NCBI RefSeq assembly: GCF_030209575.1
Contig: NZ_JARVRS010000001.1
Location: 1,736,001-1,800,000 of the forward strand
Length of the DNA: 64,000 nt
Source: Leifsonia sp. fls2-241-R2A-40a
Lineage (GTDB): Bacteria > Actinomycetota > Actinomycetes > Actinomycetales > Microbacteriaceae
Direction of reading: 5' to 3'
A model generated the notes under the pieces. It saw nothing but the letters and a program-made list of their open reading frames with translations. It was not told the DNA's origin and did no database searches. The position numbers and the translations under genes are program-made. Shown in pieces: positions 34,343 to 42,956 of the stretch (position 1 is the first letter of the stretch; the number at the start of each line of letters is the position of its first letter).

Positions 34343-35206
34343 TCAGTACGGCAGGGCCGGGACGGCTTCCGTGCGCTGGTCGCCGTGGGCCCGGCCGTGG
34401 CGGTCGATGCCGAGGCCGTCGAGCAGTTCGGCGCGCAGCTCGGCGAGCTCGGCCGAACCGCGGTCCCGCGGGCGGTCGCCGGGGACGTCGGTGACGCTCG
34501 TCACGGTCGAGCCGGGGCGGCCGGGTTCGCTCCCGAGCAGGACCACCCGGTCAGCGAGCTGAAGGGCCTCGTCGACGTCGTGCGTGACCAGCAGGATGGT
34601 GGTCGGCGCGGCGGTGTGGATGTCGAGCAGGAGGTCCTGCATCCGGAGCCGGGTGAGCGCGTCGAGGGCGCCGAACGGCTCGTCGAGCAGCAGAACGCCG
34701 GGGTTCCGTGCGAGTGCGCGGGCCAGGGAGGCGCGCTGGGCCATGCCGCCGGAGACCTCCCGCGGGCGCTGGGCCGCGGAGCCGGAGAGCCCGACGAGGT
34801 CTAGCAGCCGGGCGACGCGGTCGCGGCCGGCAGCCCGGTCGAGTCTACGCGGGAGGCCGAGCGCGACGTTGTCCTCGAGGGAGCGCCAGGGGAGGAGGCG
34901 CGGCTCCTGGAAGCCGACCGCGCACCGCGCATCCACCCCGGCGACGGCGGTGCCGTCAATCCGCGCGGTGCCGGCGGAGGGGGCGTCCAGGCCGCCCGCG
35001 ATCCGCAGGAGGGTGGACTTGCCGCAGCCGCTCGGGCCCAGGATGGCGACGACCTCGCCCGCGCGGACGCGGAGCGAGACGTCGCGCAGCACCGGGCGGT
35101 CCTCCGGGGCGCTCGCCGCTCCGCGCGCGCCGCGCCGGCCGGGCGTCGCGAAGGTGCGCGTCACACGGTCGAACTCGACGGCGAAAGCGGAGGAGGCGGC
35201 GGTCAT
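34343..35206 (-). CDS. ABC transporter ATP-binding protein (SsuB-like)
   Basis: 287 residues with Walker A GPSGCGKST, Q-loop GFQEPRLLPW, signature VSGGMAQR, Walker B LLLDEPFGALD and the H-loop His in LVTHDVDEAL. The Q-loop wording is typical of the nitrate/sulfonate import ATPases. It begins ATG 35206, 9 nt after TAGCGT (minus strand 35216-35221), suggesting a very short leader. First gene of the importer operon. Two internal stretches at ~25-40 and at the C-terminus are low-complexity additions. Confidence 0.9.
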   Translation of the reverse strand: MTAASSAFAVEFDRVTRTFATPGRRGARGAASAPEDRPVLRDVSLRVRAGEVVAILGPSGCGKSTLLRIAGGLDAPSAGTARIDGTAVAGVDARCAVGFQEPRLLPWRSLEDNVALGLPRRLDRAAGRDRVARLLDLVGLSGSAAQRPREVSGGMAQRASLARALARNPGVLLLDEPFGALDALTRLRMQDLLLDIHTAAPTTILLVTHDVDEALQLADRVVLLGSEPGRPGSTVTSVTDVPGDRPRDRGSAELAELRAELLDGLGIDRHGRAHGDQRTEAVPALPY

Positions 35207-35294
35207 GGTGCTCTGACGCTACCGACAGGGCCGCGCACCCCGCTGGCCCGCTGAAACGCGACGTAACGAAAGTGGCGGCCTCGTGCCGCCGCCG

Positions 35295-35723
35295 TCAGAA
35301 CGTCGCGCCCGGAACGCCCGAGACGACGAGCGCCGCGCCGGCCGCCCACATGCCGGCCGAGAGCAGGATGCCGGCGAGCGGCACCCAGAAGCTCACGCGG
35401 CGCCGGACGAGCAGGACGATGGCCGCGACGATGGCCACAAGCGTGACGGCCCCGGGGCCGAGCAGCGCGACGAAGAAGCCGGCACCCATACGGCCGGTGT
35501 CGCACACCGTGGACCCGCCGCACGGGTCGCTTGCGAACACGAGGAAGACGGCGGCGAAGGTCAGCACCGCGGCGACGACGACCGCGAGGACGAGCAGGAT
35601 GATCGAGGTCACCAGATCCCAGACGATCACCGGCCGGCGCGGTGCCGGTATGGCGTAGCCCGGGACCGGACCCGGGACCGGAGGCTGGGGCGGGTATCCC
35701 GGGCCGGGCGGCGGGGTCGTCAT
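35295..35723 (-). CDS. small membrane protein with Pro-rich N-terminus
   Basis: 142 residues: a Pro/Gly/Tyr-rich cytoplasmic start (PPPGPGYPPQPPVPGPVPGY) then three membrane segments, the first two separated by a loop with a Cys pair (DPCGGSTVCDTG) that could form a disulfide outside the membrane. Similar small Pro-rich membrane proteins are common in Microbacteriaceae and have no known role. It is 15 bp downstream of xthA and is probably co-transcribed with it. Confidence 0.68.
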   Translation of the reverse strand: MTTPPPGPGYPPQPPVPGPVPGYAIPAPRRPVIVWDLVTSIILLVLAVVVAAVLTFAAVFLVFASDPCGGSTVCDTGRMGAGFFVALLGPGAVTLVAIVAAIVLLVRRRVSFWVPLAGILLSAGMWAAGAALVVSGVPGATF

Positions 35724-35738
35724 CGTCGCAGCGGCCGG

Positions 35739-36590
35739 TCAGCCGAAGATCATCGGCCGGTCGTCGTCATCATCGGCCGCCGCGGGAGGCGCGGCGAGTT
35801 CGACGAGCACCGGCACGTGGTCGCTGGGCGCCTCGCCCTTGCGCTCGTTGCGGTGGATGCTCGCGCCGACCACGCGGTCGGCGAACGCCCGGGAGCCCAG
35901 GATGAAGTCGATCCGCAGGCCCTCGTTGCGCGGGAATCTGAGCTGCTTGTAATCCCAGTACGTGTAGCCGTCGGGCACGAGCGGCCGGACGACGTCGGTC
36001 AGGCCCGCCTTCTCGAACGCGGCGAAGGCCGTGCGCTCGGGCGGTGAGATGTGCGTCGAGAGGCCGGGGACGAGCGCAGGATCGCCGACATCGGAGTCGA
36101 GCGGGGCGACGTTCCAGTCACCCATGAGCGCCAGCTGCAGGTTCGGATCGGCGGCCAGCCACTGCTCCGTGTCGGCCGCCAGCGTCGCCAGCCAGTCGAG
36201 CTTGTAGACGTAGTGCGGGTCGGCGAGCGCGCGGCCGTTGGGGACGTACAGGCTCCAGAGGCGCACGCCCTCGACGGTGGCGCCGATCGCGCGAGCCTCC
36301 TTCGGCAGCTCGGGCCCGTCGTGATCTTTCAGGAACCCCGGCATGTCCGGGAAGCCGATCGTCACATCCTCGATGGGCAGCCGGCTGGCGATCGCCACGC
36401 CGTTCCACTGGTTGAGGCCGTGGAGGACGACCTCGTAGCCCGCCTCCTCGAAGGGGGCGTACGGGAACTGCTCGGGCTTGCACTTGATCTCCTGCATGGC
36501 GAGCACATCGACGTCTTCGCGGACCATCCAATCGACCACCCGGCCGACGCGGGTGCGGATCGAATTCACATTCCAGGTGGCGACGCGCAT
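35739..36590 (-). CDS. xthA: exodeoxyribonuclease III
   Basis: 283 residues of the EEP (endonuclease/exonuclease/phosphatase) fold. The start is WNVNSIRTRV, then QEIKC with the metal-binding Glu, GDWNVAP with the catalytic Asp/Asn, RIDFIL and SDHVPV with the last Asp-His pair. It cleaves at abasic sites and degrades 3' ends in base-excision repair. ATG 36590 lies 6 nt after TACGAT (minus strand 36597-36602), favouring this leaderless start over an upstream in-frame codon. It is divergent from pyrE. Confidence 0.93.
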   Translation of the reverse strand: MRVATWNVNSIRTRVGRVVDWMVREDVDVLAMQEIKCKPEQFPYAPFEEAGYEVVLHGLNQWNGVAIASRLPIEDVTIGFPDMPGFLKDHDGPELPKEARAIGATVEGVRLWSLYVPNGRALADPHYVYKLDWLATLAADTEQWLAADPNLQLALMGDWNVAPLDSDVGDPALVPGLSTHISPPERTAFAAFEKAGLTDVVRPLVPDGYTYWDYKQLRFPRNEGLRIDFILGSRAFADRVVGASIHRNERKGEAPSDHVPVLVELAAPPAAADDDDDRPMIFG

Positions 36591-36596
36591 GACCCG

Positions 36597-36699
36597 ATCG
36601 TATCGGCCGCCACCGACGCGGCCCGCGTCGGCCCGGCGGCCGGGGAGTGTCAAGGCCCTGTGGAGAACTCCCGGTCGGAACGACGTTCCCCTCTAGAAT
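36597..36699. promoter_or_regulatory. divergent xthA / pyrE promoter region
   Basis: Leftward -10 TACGAT (36597-36602) lies 6 nt before the xthA ATG, and rightward -10 TAGAAT (36694-36699) 7 nt before the pyrE GTG. Neither has a convincing -35 hexamer. Both genes would have leaderless mRNAs. No pyrimidine-responsive leader is possible with such a start. Confidence 0.65.
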
Positions 36700-36706
36700 C
36701 AGGGAT

Positions 36707-37255
36707 GTGACGGACGCACGACAGCAGCTCATCGACTACATCTCGGCCGAGGCCGTATTCCACGGCGACTTCACGCTGACCAGCGGCAAGAAGGCGACCT
36801 ACTACGTCGATCTGCGCAAGGTCAGCCTTGACCACCGCGTGGCGCCGTTGATCGGCCAGGTCATGATCGACCTCATCCGCGACGTCCCCGACGTGGTCGC
36901 CGTCGGCGGCATGACGATGGGCGCCGACCCGGTGGCCGCGGCCATCCTGCACCAGGGCGCCGCCCAGGGGCTCGCCTACGATGCGTTCGTCGTGCGCAAG
37001 GAGCCGAAGGACCACGGCCGGGGCAAGCAGGTCGAAGGCCCCGACCTCGAAGGAAAGCGCGTCATCGTCCTCGAAGACACCTCGACCACCGGCGGCTCGC
37101 CGTTGAAGGCGATCGAGGCGCTGAAGAAGGTCGGTGCCGAGATCGCCGCCGTCGCCGTGGTCGTCGACCGCGACACCGGCGCCCGCGAGGTCATCGAGGG
37201 TGCCGGGTACCCGTACTTCGCCGCCATCGGCCTGAAGGATCTGGGGCTGGCGTAG
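36707..37255 (+). CDS. pyrE: orotate phosphoribosyltransferase
   Basis: 182 residues from GTG 36707. The substrate-binding segment TLTSGKKATYYVDLRK and the PRPP signature VIVLEDTSTTGGSPLKAIE (core LEDTSTTGGS) are both intact. It makes orotidine-5'-phosphate from orotate and PRPP in pyrimidine synthesis. The start is chosen because TAGAAT lies 7 nt upstream; an earlier in-frame start would precede the transcription start. Its TAG stop overlaps by one base the GTG of the next gene, a coupling that ties pyrE to a membrane protein. Confidence 0.93.
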   Translation: MTDARQQLIDYISAEAVFHGDFTLTSGKKATYYVDLRKVSLDHRVAPLIGQVMIDLIRDVPDVVAVGGMTMGADPVAAAILHQGAAQGLAYDAFVVRKEPKDHGRGKQVEGPDLEGKRVIVLEDTSTTGGSPLKAIEALKKVGAEIAAVAVVVDRDTGAREVIEGAGYPYFAAIGLKDLGLA

Positions 37256-39390
37256 TGTCCGACGAGCGCGGGAGGGGCGCGGAGGACGACGGGCGCCCGC
37301 GCGACCCCGATGCCGAGGTGGGCGCGGAGTCCGACGACTGGCTCCTGCAGCAGTTGACCGGTGGCCGGCGCATCGAGCGTCGTGCCGAGGTCCCGGATGC
37401 GCCTGGGGCCGTGCCTGCCGAGGAGCAGCCTGCAGAGGAGGAGCCCGCGGCTTCTGTAGATCCCGGGCTTCCGGACACGTCCGGCGAGTCTTCTCCACAC
37501 GAGCCGGCGGCGTTCGACGAGTTGCTCACCAGCGATGCGGACGAACCGGCGGCCGCAGAGGAGCCGGTCACGGAGTTCCCCGTCGCCTTCAGCTGGAACC
37601 TCAAGCCGGGCGAAGGCGGCGACCCGCTCGTTCGGGAGGAGCCGGCGTCCGCGGCGGAGAAGACCCCGACGTTGTTCGAGCCGGTCGCGCCTGACGCCCC
37701 GAGCACTCAGGATGCATCGGAGGAGTCCGAGGTCGTCGCGCCTCCGGTTCACCGTTCGAACTACGTCGAGCCGAAGACGGGCCCCGCCGAGACCGTTCCG
37801 TTCGTCGGTGCGGCGGCGCCGACTCCGGAAGCGGAGGAGTCGCGGGCTGTCGAACCGGAGCCGGACGAGCCGGAGCCGGACGAGCCGGAGCAGGAAGCAC
37901 CTGCGCCCGTCCGATCCTGGGTGATCGAACCGGCGTTGCCCACGCCACCCGCGCCGGTCGAGGAACCACGCACGATCTTCGACGCGCCTCCCGCCGCGGA
38001 CGCGACGGCAGATGATGACTCCGATGAGAGTCACGGCCTCGCGGCGTTGCTGGGCTTCGGAGCGCCCGATACGGACGAGCCGTCCGGCCGCTCGATCATC
38101 GGGGACACGACCAGCGTCATTCCGCTCGACCCGTCGTTCGTGATGCCGCCTCCAAAGCCCGAAACGCCGGCAGCGGAGCCCGAGGTGCCGCCTACGGAGC
38201 CGCAGGCGCCGCCGACCCGCGTCGAGGACACTCCGACGCAGCAACTGGATGCCGCGGAGCTCGCGGCGCTGCTCCGAGCGGAGCCTGACGAGCCCCAGGT
38301 CGTCCTGCCGTCCGAGCCGGCGATCCCGGCGGCTGAGGCGGAAGTCGCGCTCGGCGGGATGCCGTCCCCGGCCACGAGCACGATCGACGCCGCCAGCATC
38401 GCAGCGGCCTCCGAGCCGGTTCCGTACGAGCCGGTGCCGTCGGAGCCGGACGAGGAGCAGTCCGAGCCGGGCGAGGAGCAGTCCGAGCCGGATGCCGACC
38501 CGCTGGCGGACCTGTTCGGCGGCCCGGACGAGCCGGAGGAGGACCACTCGGCGCCCGTCGACCCCTTCGAGGACAAGCCAGAGCCCGAACCGGCCGCCGG
38601 TGTCGAGGGCCCGCAGCTCCCGGCCACCGCTCCGTTCATCGCGCCGGTGGACACGCGCGACGACCTGAGACGGCGATCGGGAGGCGCTCCCTCCGACGAG
38701 GCGGCCGGCGTCGCCGCGATCCCGGCAACGTCGACCGGAGTGCCGGCCGGCCCCACAGGCCCGACCACCCCGGGGCTCTGGGGGTCTCGCAACAACCGCA
38801 TCCTGTTCACCGTCGCCGGTGCCCTGGCGGTCATCCTGGTGTTGATCGGACTCTTCGCACTCGGGACCCGCATCCCCTCGTGGTTCGGCGCCGCCGCGCC
38901 TGCGGCGCAGCCCTTCGCCTCGACGACGCCGACTCCGAAGGCGACCCCCACGCCGACGCCCACGCCGGTGCCGACGGTCACCCCGAAGCCCGCGGCCGCG
39001 GTCGGACCGGGCACCCACCCCTGGGACACGCTCGGCGGCGGCGAGTGCATCCAGCCCTTCACCTCCGTCTGGGCGGAGGACTTCACGGTCGTCGACTGCA
39101 CCACCCCGCACACCGCGCAGCTCGTCTACACGAACCTGCTCTCCGCCGACCCCGCGGCCGCGTATCCCGGGGCCGACGCCCTCGCCCAGCAGATCCCCGG
39201 GCTGTGCACCGCCGGAGGCGTGGTCGACCTCGGCGCGGCCGGCGCCTATCCCGACCTGCAGGTGGTCGGTTCGTTCCCGGCCACAGAGCAGCAGTGGAAG
39301 GACGGCCAGCGCTCCTACTACTGCTTCGCCACCCGCTCGAGCGGGCAACCGCTCACGACGTCGGTCGCAGGCCCCGGCCCGACCGCCTGA
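37255..39390 (+). CDS. membrane protein with long acidic N-terminus and septum-formation-like extracellular domain
   Basis: 711 residues. About 510 residues of Glu/Pro/Ala-rich, probably disordered cytoplasmic sequence (repeats such as EPEPDEPEPDEPEQE) precede one membrane helix (~515-540), a Thr/Pro-rich spacer and a C-terminal ~130-residue domain. That domain has GGECIQPF and VDCTTPHTAQLVY plus two later Cys, matching the Septum_form-type domain (Cys, and PH motif) of actinobacterial envelope proteins. The role is unproven; cell-division or envelope function is inferred from the family. It starts one base inside the pyrE stop codon. Confidence 0.72.
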   Translation: MSDERGRGAEDDGRPRDPDAEVGAESDDWLLQQLTGGRRIERRAEVPDAPGAVPAEEQPAEEEPAASVDPGLPDTSGESSPHEPAAFDELLTSDADEPAAAEEPVTEFPVAFSWNLKPGEGGDPLVREEPASAAEKTPTLFEPVAPDAPSTQDASEESEVVAPPVHRSNYVEPKTGPAETVPFVGAAAPTPEAEESRAVEPEPDEPEPDEPEQEAPAPVRSWVIEPALPTPPAPVEEPRTIFDAPPAADATADDDSDESHGLAALLGFGAPDTDEPSGRSIIGDTTSVIPLDPSFVMPPPKPETPAAEPEVPPTEPQAPPTRVEDTPTQQLDAAELAALLRAEPDEPQVVLPSEPAIPAAEAEVALGGMPSPATSTIDAASIAAASEPVPYEPVPSEPDEEQSEPGEEQSEPDADPLADLFGGPDEPEEDHSAPVDPFEDKPEPEPAAGVEGPQLPATAPFIAPVDTRDDLRRRSGGAPSDEAAGVAAIPATSTGVPAGPTGPTTPGLWGSRNNRILFTVAGALAVILVLIGLFALGTRIPSWFGAAAPAAQPFASTTPTPKATPTPTPTPVPTVTPKPAAAVGPGTHPWDTLGGGECIQPFTSVWAEDFTVVDCTTPHTAQLVYTNLLSADPAAAYPGADALAQQIPGLCTAGGVVDLGAAGAYPDLQVVGSFPATEQQWKDGQRSYYCFATRSSGQPLTTSVAGPGPTA

Positions 39391-39406
39391 TCCCCCGACT
39401 CCCAGG

Positions 39407-39943
39407 TCAGTCGCCCGAGCCCGAGCGCAGGTCGCGTTCGTACCGCAGCAGCGCGCCGGGCGGGTTGAGGCGGCGAGCGGACTCGATCGCCGCGCCGATA
39501 TCGTCGGCGCCAGGCAGCGTGACGTTCACCACCACTGCATCCCGGGCTGCTCCGACGCCGAAGAACCCCTCCTCGTCCAACTCGGCGAGAGCACCGGCCA
39601 TCGCATCGACGAGCGCCGCATTCATCACCGGCGGACGGTCGTACGGTTCACCGAACTCCTCGAACAGCGGCTCCAGCCGCGCGAACGATTCGTCGCCGAA
39701 CAGGTCGTACGGCGAATCCATCACCGACCACCGCAGAGCATCCCCATCCCCATCCGCGACGGCCCGCCGCAGCCCCTCCTCCGAACACGCGGTCGGCACC
39801 GGACGGTGCGCGAGCGGCGTGGTCCACAGGCCGAAGTAGTAGAAGCTCTCGGACGGTCGCTCGTCCCGCAGACGGGTCCATGCCGTCCGGGCGGCGTCGC
39901 GGATGGCGGAGCGGATGCGCGCGAAGTCGTCCACCATCGCCAC
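39407..39943 (-). CDS. DUF4303-like hypothetical protein
   Basis: 178 residues, soluble and acidic. The order of segments FYYFGLWTTP, RWSVMDSPYDLFGDE and ALAELDEEGFFG resembles DUF4303 proteins, whose function is unknown (some belong to toxin-immunity-like groups). A second ATG two codons downstream is possible. It is 21 bp from the HAD phosphatase gene, on the same strand, so may be co-transcribed. I am unsure of the family. Confidence 0.55.
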   Translation of the reverse strand: MAMVDDFARIRSAIRDAARTAWTRLRDERPSESFYYFGLWTTPLAHRPVPTACSEEGLRRAVADGDGDALRWSVMDSPYDLFGDESFARLEPLFEEFGEPYDRPPVMNAALVDAMAGALAELDEEGFFGVGAARDAVVVNVTLPGADDIGAAIESARRLNPPGALLRYERDLRSGSGD

Positions 39944-39964
39944 CGGGCCGCCGCGGGGCGTCGG

Positions 39965-40762
39965 TCAGAGCTCGGTCTCGAGCGGGTCGTGGACGACCAG
40001 CTCGTCCACCCCGCGAAGCACCTCGTCCGGGCGGAACGGGTAGCGCTCGATCTCCGCCGGGTCGCTGATGCCGGTCAGCACCAGGATGGTGTGCAGCCCG
40101 GCCTCGATCCCGGCGACGACGTCGGTGTCCATGCGGTCGCCGATCATCGCCGTGTTCTCGGAGTGCGCGCCGATGCGGTTCATCGCGGACCGGAACATCA
40201 TCGGGTTCGGCTTGCCGACGACGTAGGGGTCGCGGCCGGTCGCCTTCGTGATCATGGCGGTGACCGCGCCCGTCGCGGGCAGCGGTCCCTCGGCGCTCGG
40301 GCCCGTGGCGTCCGGGTTCGTGGAGATGAACCGCGCGCCCTTGCCGATCAGCCGGATCGCCTTGGTGATCGCGTCGAACGAGTAGCTGCGGGTCTCGCCC
40401 ACCACCACGTAGTCCGGGTTGGTGTCGGTCATGATGAAGCCGGCCTCGTGCAGGGCGGTCGTCAGGCCCGCCTCGCCGATCACGTACGCGCTGCCGCCGG
40501 GCATCTGCGACTTGAGGAAGTCGGCGGTGGCCAGGGCGGAGGTCCAGATCGACTCCTCCGGCACGTCGAGCCCGGAGGTGCGCAGCCGGGCCGCGAGGTC
40601 GCGCGGCGTGAAGATCGAGTTGTTGGTCAGCACCAGGAACGGGGTCCCCTGGTCGCGCCACTGCTGGATGAGCTCCGAGGCGCCCGGAAGCGCCTGGTTC
40701 TCGTGCACGAGCACGCCATCCATGTCGGTGAGCCAGCACTCGATCTCGTCGCGACGCGTCAC
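39965..40762 (-). CDS. HAD-IIA phosphatase (NagD-like)
   Basis: 265 residues with HAD motif I LTDMDGVLV (both Asp), motif II TNNS, motif III Lys in VVGKPNPMMF and motif IV IGDRMDTDVVAG. The large C2 cap between motifs II and III is the NagD type, which hydrolyses nucleotide or sugar phosphates. Specific substrate unknown. A strong AAAGGGG ribosome site precedes the GTG at 40762. It is upstream of and close to the DUF4303-like gene. Confidence 0.9.
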   Translation of the reverse strand: MTRRDEIECWLTDMDGVLVHENQALPGASELIQQWRDQGTPFLVLTNNSIFTPRDLAARLRTSGLDVPEESIWTSALATADFLKSQMPGGSAYVIGEAGLTTALHEAGFIMTDTNPDYVVVGETRSYSFDAITKAIRLIGKGARFISTNPDATGPSAEGPLPATGAVTAMITKATGRDPYVVGKPNPMMFRSAMNRIGAHSENTAMIGDRMDTDVVAGIEAGLHTILVLTGISDPAEIERYPFRPDEVLRGVDELVVHDPLETEL

Positions 40763-40857
40763 GTGGGACCCCTTTCACCGGGAAGCGGATGCGTCCAGCT
40801 TAGGGGCCGTGCCCCGGCGGCGCCGAGGCGGGCGGCCGCGGTGGATACGCTGAACGA

Positions 40858-41493
40858 GTGGATGAGACGCCGAACCCGACGCACGAGCTGACCACGTACG
40901 GCGTCGGCCCGTGGCCGGGCGAATGGCCCGACGACCCGCGGTACGACCGGGAGCTGCTCCGGCACGGCGACACCCGCAACGTGATCGACCGGTACCGGTA
41001 CTGGACGATGGAGGCCATCGTCGCCGACCTGGATGAGCACCGCCACCCGTTCCATGTGGCCATCGAGAACTGGCAGCACGACATGAACATCGGGTCCATC
41101 GTCCGCAGCGCCAACGCCTTCGCGGCCGACACCGTCCACATCATCGGGCGCCGCCGCTGGAACAAGCGGGGCGCCATGGTCACCGACCGCTACCAGCACG
41201 TGGTGCACCACGACGATGTAGCGGGTTTCGTCGCCTGGGCCCGCGGCGCCGGACTGCCGGTCATCGCGATCGACAACGTGCCCGGGTCCGTCCGGATCGA
41301 GACGTTCGCCCTCCCGTTCCGCTGCGTCCTCCTGTTCGGGCAGGAGGGCCCAGGCCTGTCACCGGAGGCGCTGGAGGCGGCGGACGCGGTGGTCGAGATC
41401 TCGCAGTTCGGTTCGACGCGGTCGATCAACGCCTCTGCGGCGGCCGCCGTCGCCATGCACTCGTGGGTGCGCCAGCACGTGCCGTTCGCCTGA
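40858..41493 (+). CDS. SpoU/TrmH-family RNA methyltransferase
   Basis: 211 residues of SPOUT fold. Motif 1 NIGSIVRSANAF, motif 2 LLFGQEGPGLSPEAL and motif 3 ISQFGSTRSINASAAAAVAMHSW form the knotted SAM site and catalytic Arg/Asn/Ser. It 2'-O-methylates tRNA or rRNA; the target cannot be read. The GTG lies 6 nt after TACGCT (40846-40851), a leaderless-type start. A ~50-residue N-terminal extension (YGVGPWPGEWPDDPRY) is unusual for the minimal SPOUT length. Confidence 0.87.
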   Translation: MDETPNPTHELTTYGVGPWPGEWPDDPRYDRELLRHGDTRNVIDRYRYWTMEAIVADLDEHRHPFHVAIENWQHDMNIGSIVRSANAFAADTVHIIGRRRWNKRGAMVTDRYQHVVHHDDVAGFVAWARGAGLPVIAIDNVPGSVRIETFALPFRCVLLFGQEGPGLSPEALEAADAVVEISQFGSTRSINASAAAAVAMHSWVRQHVPFA

Positions 41494-41543
41494 GCGCTCG
41501 CGTCGCGCGCTCGCGTCAGGCCGCGCGCGTCCCGTTGCAGCCG

Positions 41544-41981
41544 TCAGCGGTTCTCGCGGCGCCAGACCAGCTTCAGTGCCGACCAGTCGGTGTCGAGGGC
41601 GGCGACCTTCACGTCGACCAGCCCCCGCGCGAGGGCGGCGTCGCGGATGAGGTTCTCGTCCAGATCGCTGACGTGCCCGGCGGCTTTGCGTGGCCAGGCC
41701 GCCCAGAGCATCCCGTCGGGGCGGATCGGCTCGCCCAGTTGGTCGAGCTCGGCGAGGAACACGGCGGCGGTCCGGTAGAAGGCGAGGATGAGTCCCCGCG
41801 CGCCGTCGTCGGTCCACGTGACCTCGGGGCCGTCCTCCAGCGGGATGCGCCAGCCCGCGTCCGCGTGCAGGACGGTCGCGCGCATCCCCGGCTTCAGCCC
41901 GAGCTTCTTCCAGAGCGGTGTGCCCGAGTAGCCGGCCGCCCCGCCCGGGGCCGCGCCGCTTGCGGAGGCGTCGGGCGTCAC
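41544..41981 (-). CDS. DUF3052-family protein
   Basis: 145 residues. A ~20-residue Ala/Gly-rich start precedes YSGTPLWKKLGLKPGMRATVL, the characteristic opening of DUF3052 proteins, and PDGMLWAAWPRKAAG in the middle. Function unknown. The GTG at 41981 overlaps the stop of the phosphoesterase gene by 4 bp, so the two form an operon; the frame stays open upstream, but in the other coding strand's shadow. Confidence 0.75.
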   Translation of the reverse strand: MTPDASASGAAPGGAAGYSGTPLWKKLGLKPGMRATVLHADAGWRIPLEDGPEVTWTDDGARGLILAFYRTAAVFLAELDQLGEPIRPDGMLWAAWPRKAAGHVSDLDENLIRDAALARGLVDVKVAALDTDWSALKLVWRRENR

Positions 41982-42823
41982 CGCTTCCACCCGGCGTCGT
42001 CGGCGATTCGCTGGATGGCGGCCGCGTCGAGGTCGTACACGGTCTCTCCGTCCTCGGGAGCAGGAGCCGTCACGAAGTGCGCCCGGACCGGCCCGTCCTC
42101 CGGCAGCTGGACCCACGCGAAGCCGGCGCCGCGGACGGCCCGCTCGTGCGGTGGAGGCCACAGCACGTCGGTCGTGTTGGCGACCGCGGGGGCGACGACG
42201 ACGGAAATGCCCGCAGGCCCGGCCTCGGTGGCAAGGCCGTGGTGGAAGTGGCCGGCCAGGATGAGCCGCACATCCACATCCCCGTCGCTGCACACGTCGA
42301 GGAGCGGCTGCGGGTCGACCAACCGCAGCGGTTCGAACAGCACCGTCGAGGGCGCGACGGGCGGATGGTGGAGCACGACGACGGTGCCGCGCTCGGACGG
42401 CGTGGCGAGAACCGTGCGCAGCCGGTCGAGCTGCGCCTCCTCCACGTGCCCGTATCCGGCGCCGGGCACGCTCGTGTCGACCGTGACGATGCGGAAGCCG
42501 CGGACCGTGGTCACGGTCTCGCGCGCGCCGAGCACCTCTTCGAAGCCGTCGGGGAGGTCGTGGTTGCCCATCGCGTAGACGAGCGCTGCGCCGCGCTGGG
42601 CCGCCCACGGTTCCAGGGTGGCTGCGAGCTTCCGGTACGACTCGGCGGTCCCGTCGTCGGACAGGTCGCCGGAGACGACGACGACATCGACCTCCGCGAG
42701 CGAGGCCGCGCGCGCGAGCACGCGATCCAGCGCCGCGAGCGTGTCCACGACTCCGTACTGCAGCCGGCCGTCGCCGTACAGATGCGTGTCGGAGAGGTGC
42801 AGGATGCGCAGGGTTTCGCTCAC
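41978..42823 (-). CDS. calcineurin-like metallophosphoesterase (CpdA-type)
   Basis: 281 residues with the full di-metal set: LSDTHL, VSGDLSD, GNHD, LHHPPV and GHFHHG. The short HLSDTHLYGDG start and AGHFHHG end fit the cyclic-nucleotide phosphodiesterase (CpdA/GpdQ) group, but substrate is unproven. The GTG at 42823 lies 6 nt after TAGGGT (minus strand 42830-42835), giving a leaderless start. Downstream it is coupled to the DUF3052 gene. Confidence 0.88.
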   Translation of the reverse strand: MSETLRILHLSDTHLYGDGRLQYGVVDTLAALDRVLARAASLAEVDVVVVSGDLSDDGTAESYRKLAATLEPWAAQRGAALVYAMGNHDLPDGFEEVLGARETVTTVRGFRIVTVDTSVPGAGYGHVEEAQLDRLRTVLATPSERGTVVVLHHPPVAPSTVLFEPLRLVDPQPLLDVCSDGDVDVRLILAGHFHHGLATEAGPAGISVVVAPAVANTTDVLWPPPHERAVRGAGFAWVQLPEDGPVRAHFVTAPAPEDGETVYDLDAAAIQRIADDAGWKR

Positions 42824-42876
42824 GCCGCCACCCTAGCGCCGGCCACCGTCGCTGCACCCTCGCAGCGGCGCCGCAC

Positions 42877-42951
42877 CCTCGAGTGGTGACCCTCGAGTGG
42901 TGAGTCGTTGCGCCTATCCGCCTCGAGTGGTGACCAGATGTCACCACTCGA
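42877..42951. repeat. repeated and inverted TCGAGTGGTGA element
   Basis: CCTCGAGTGGTGA occurs at 42877-42889, 42891-42903 and 42921-42933. The last copy pairs with an inverted TCACCACTCGA (42941-42951) as a perfect 11-bp hairpin with a 7-nt loop. It lies between the 54-aa gene's stop and the phosphoesterase promoter. It could be a terminator for the 54-aa gene or a dispersed genomic repeat. Confidence 0.75.
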
Positions 42952-42956
42952 CGACG

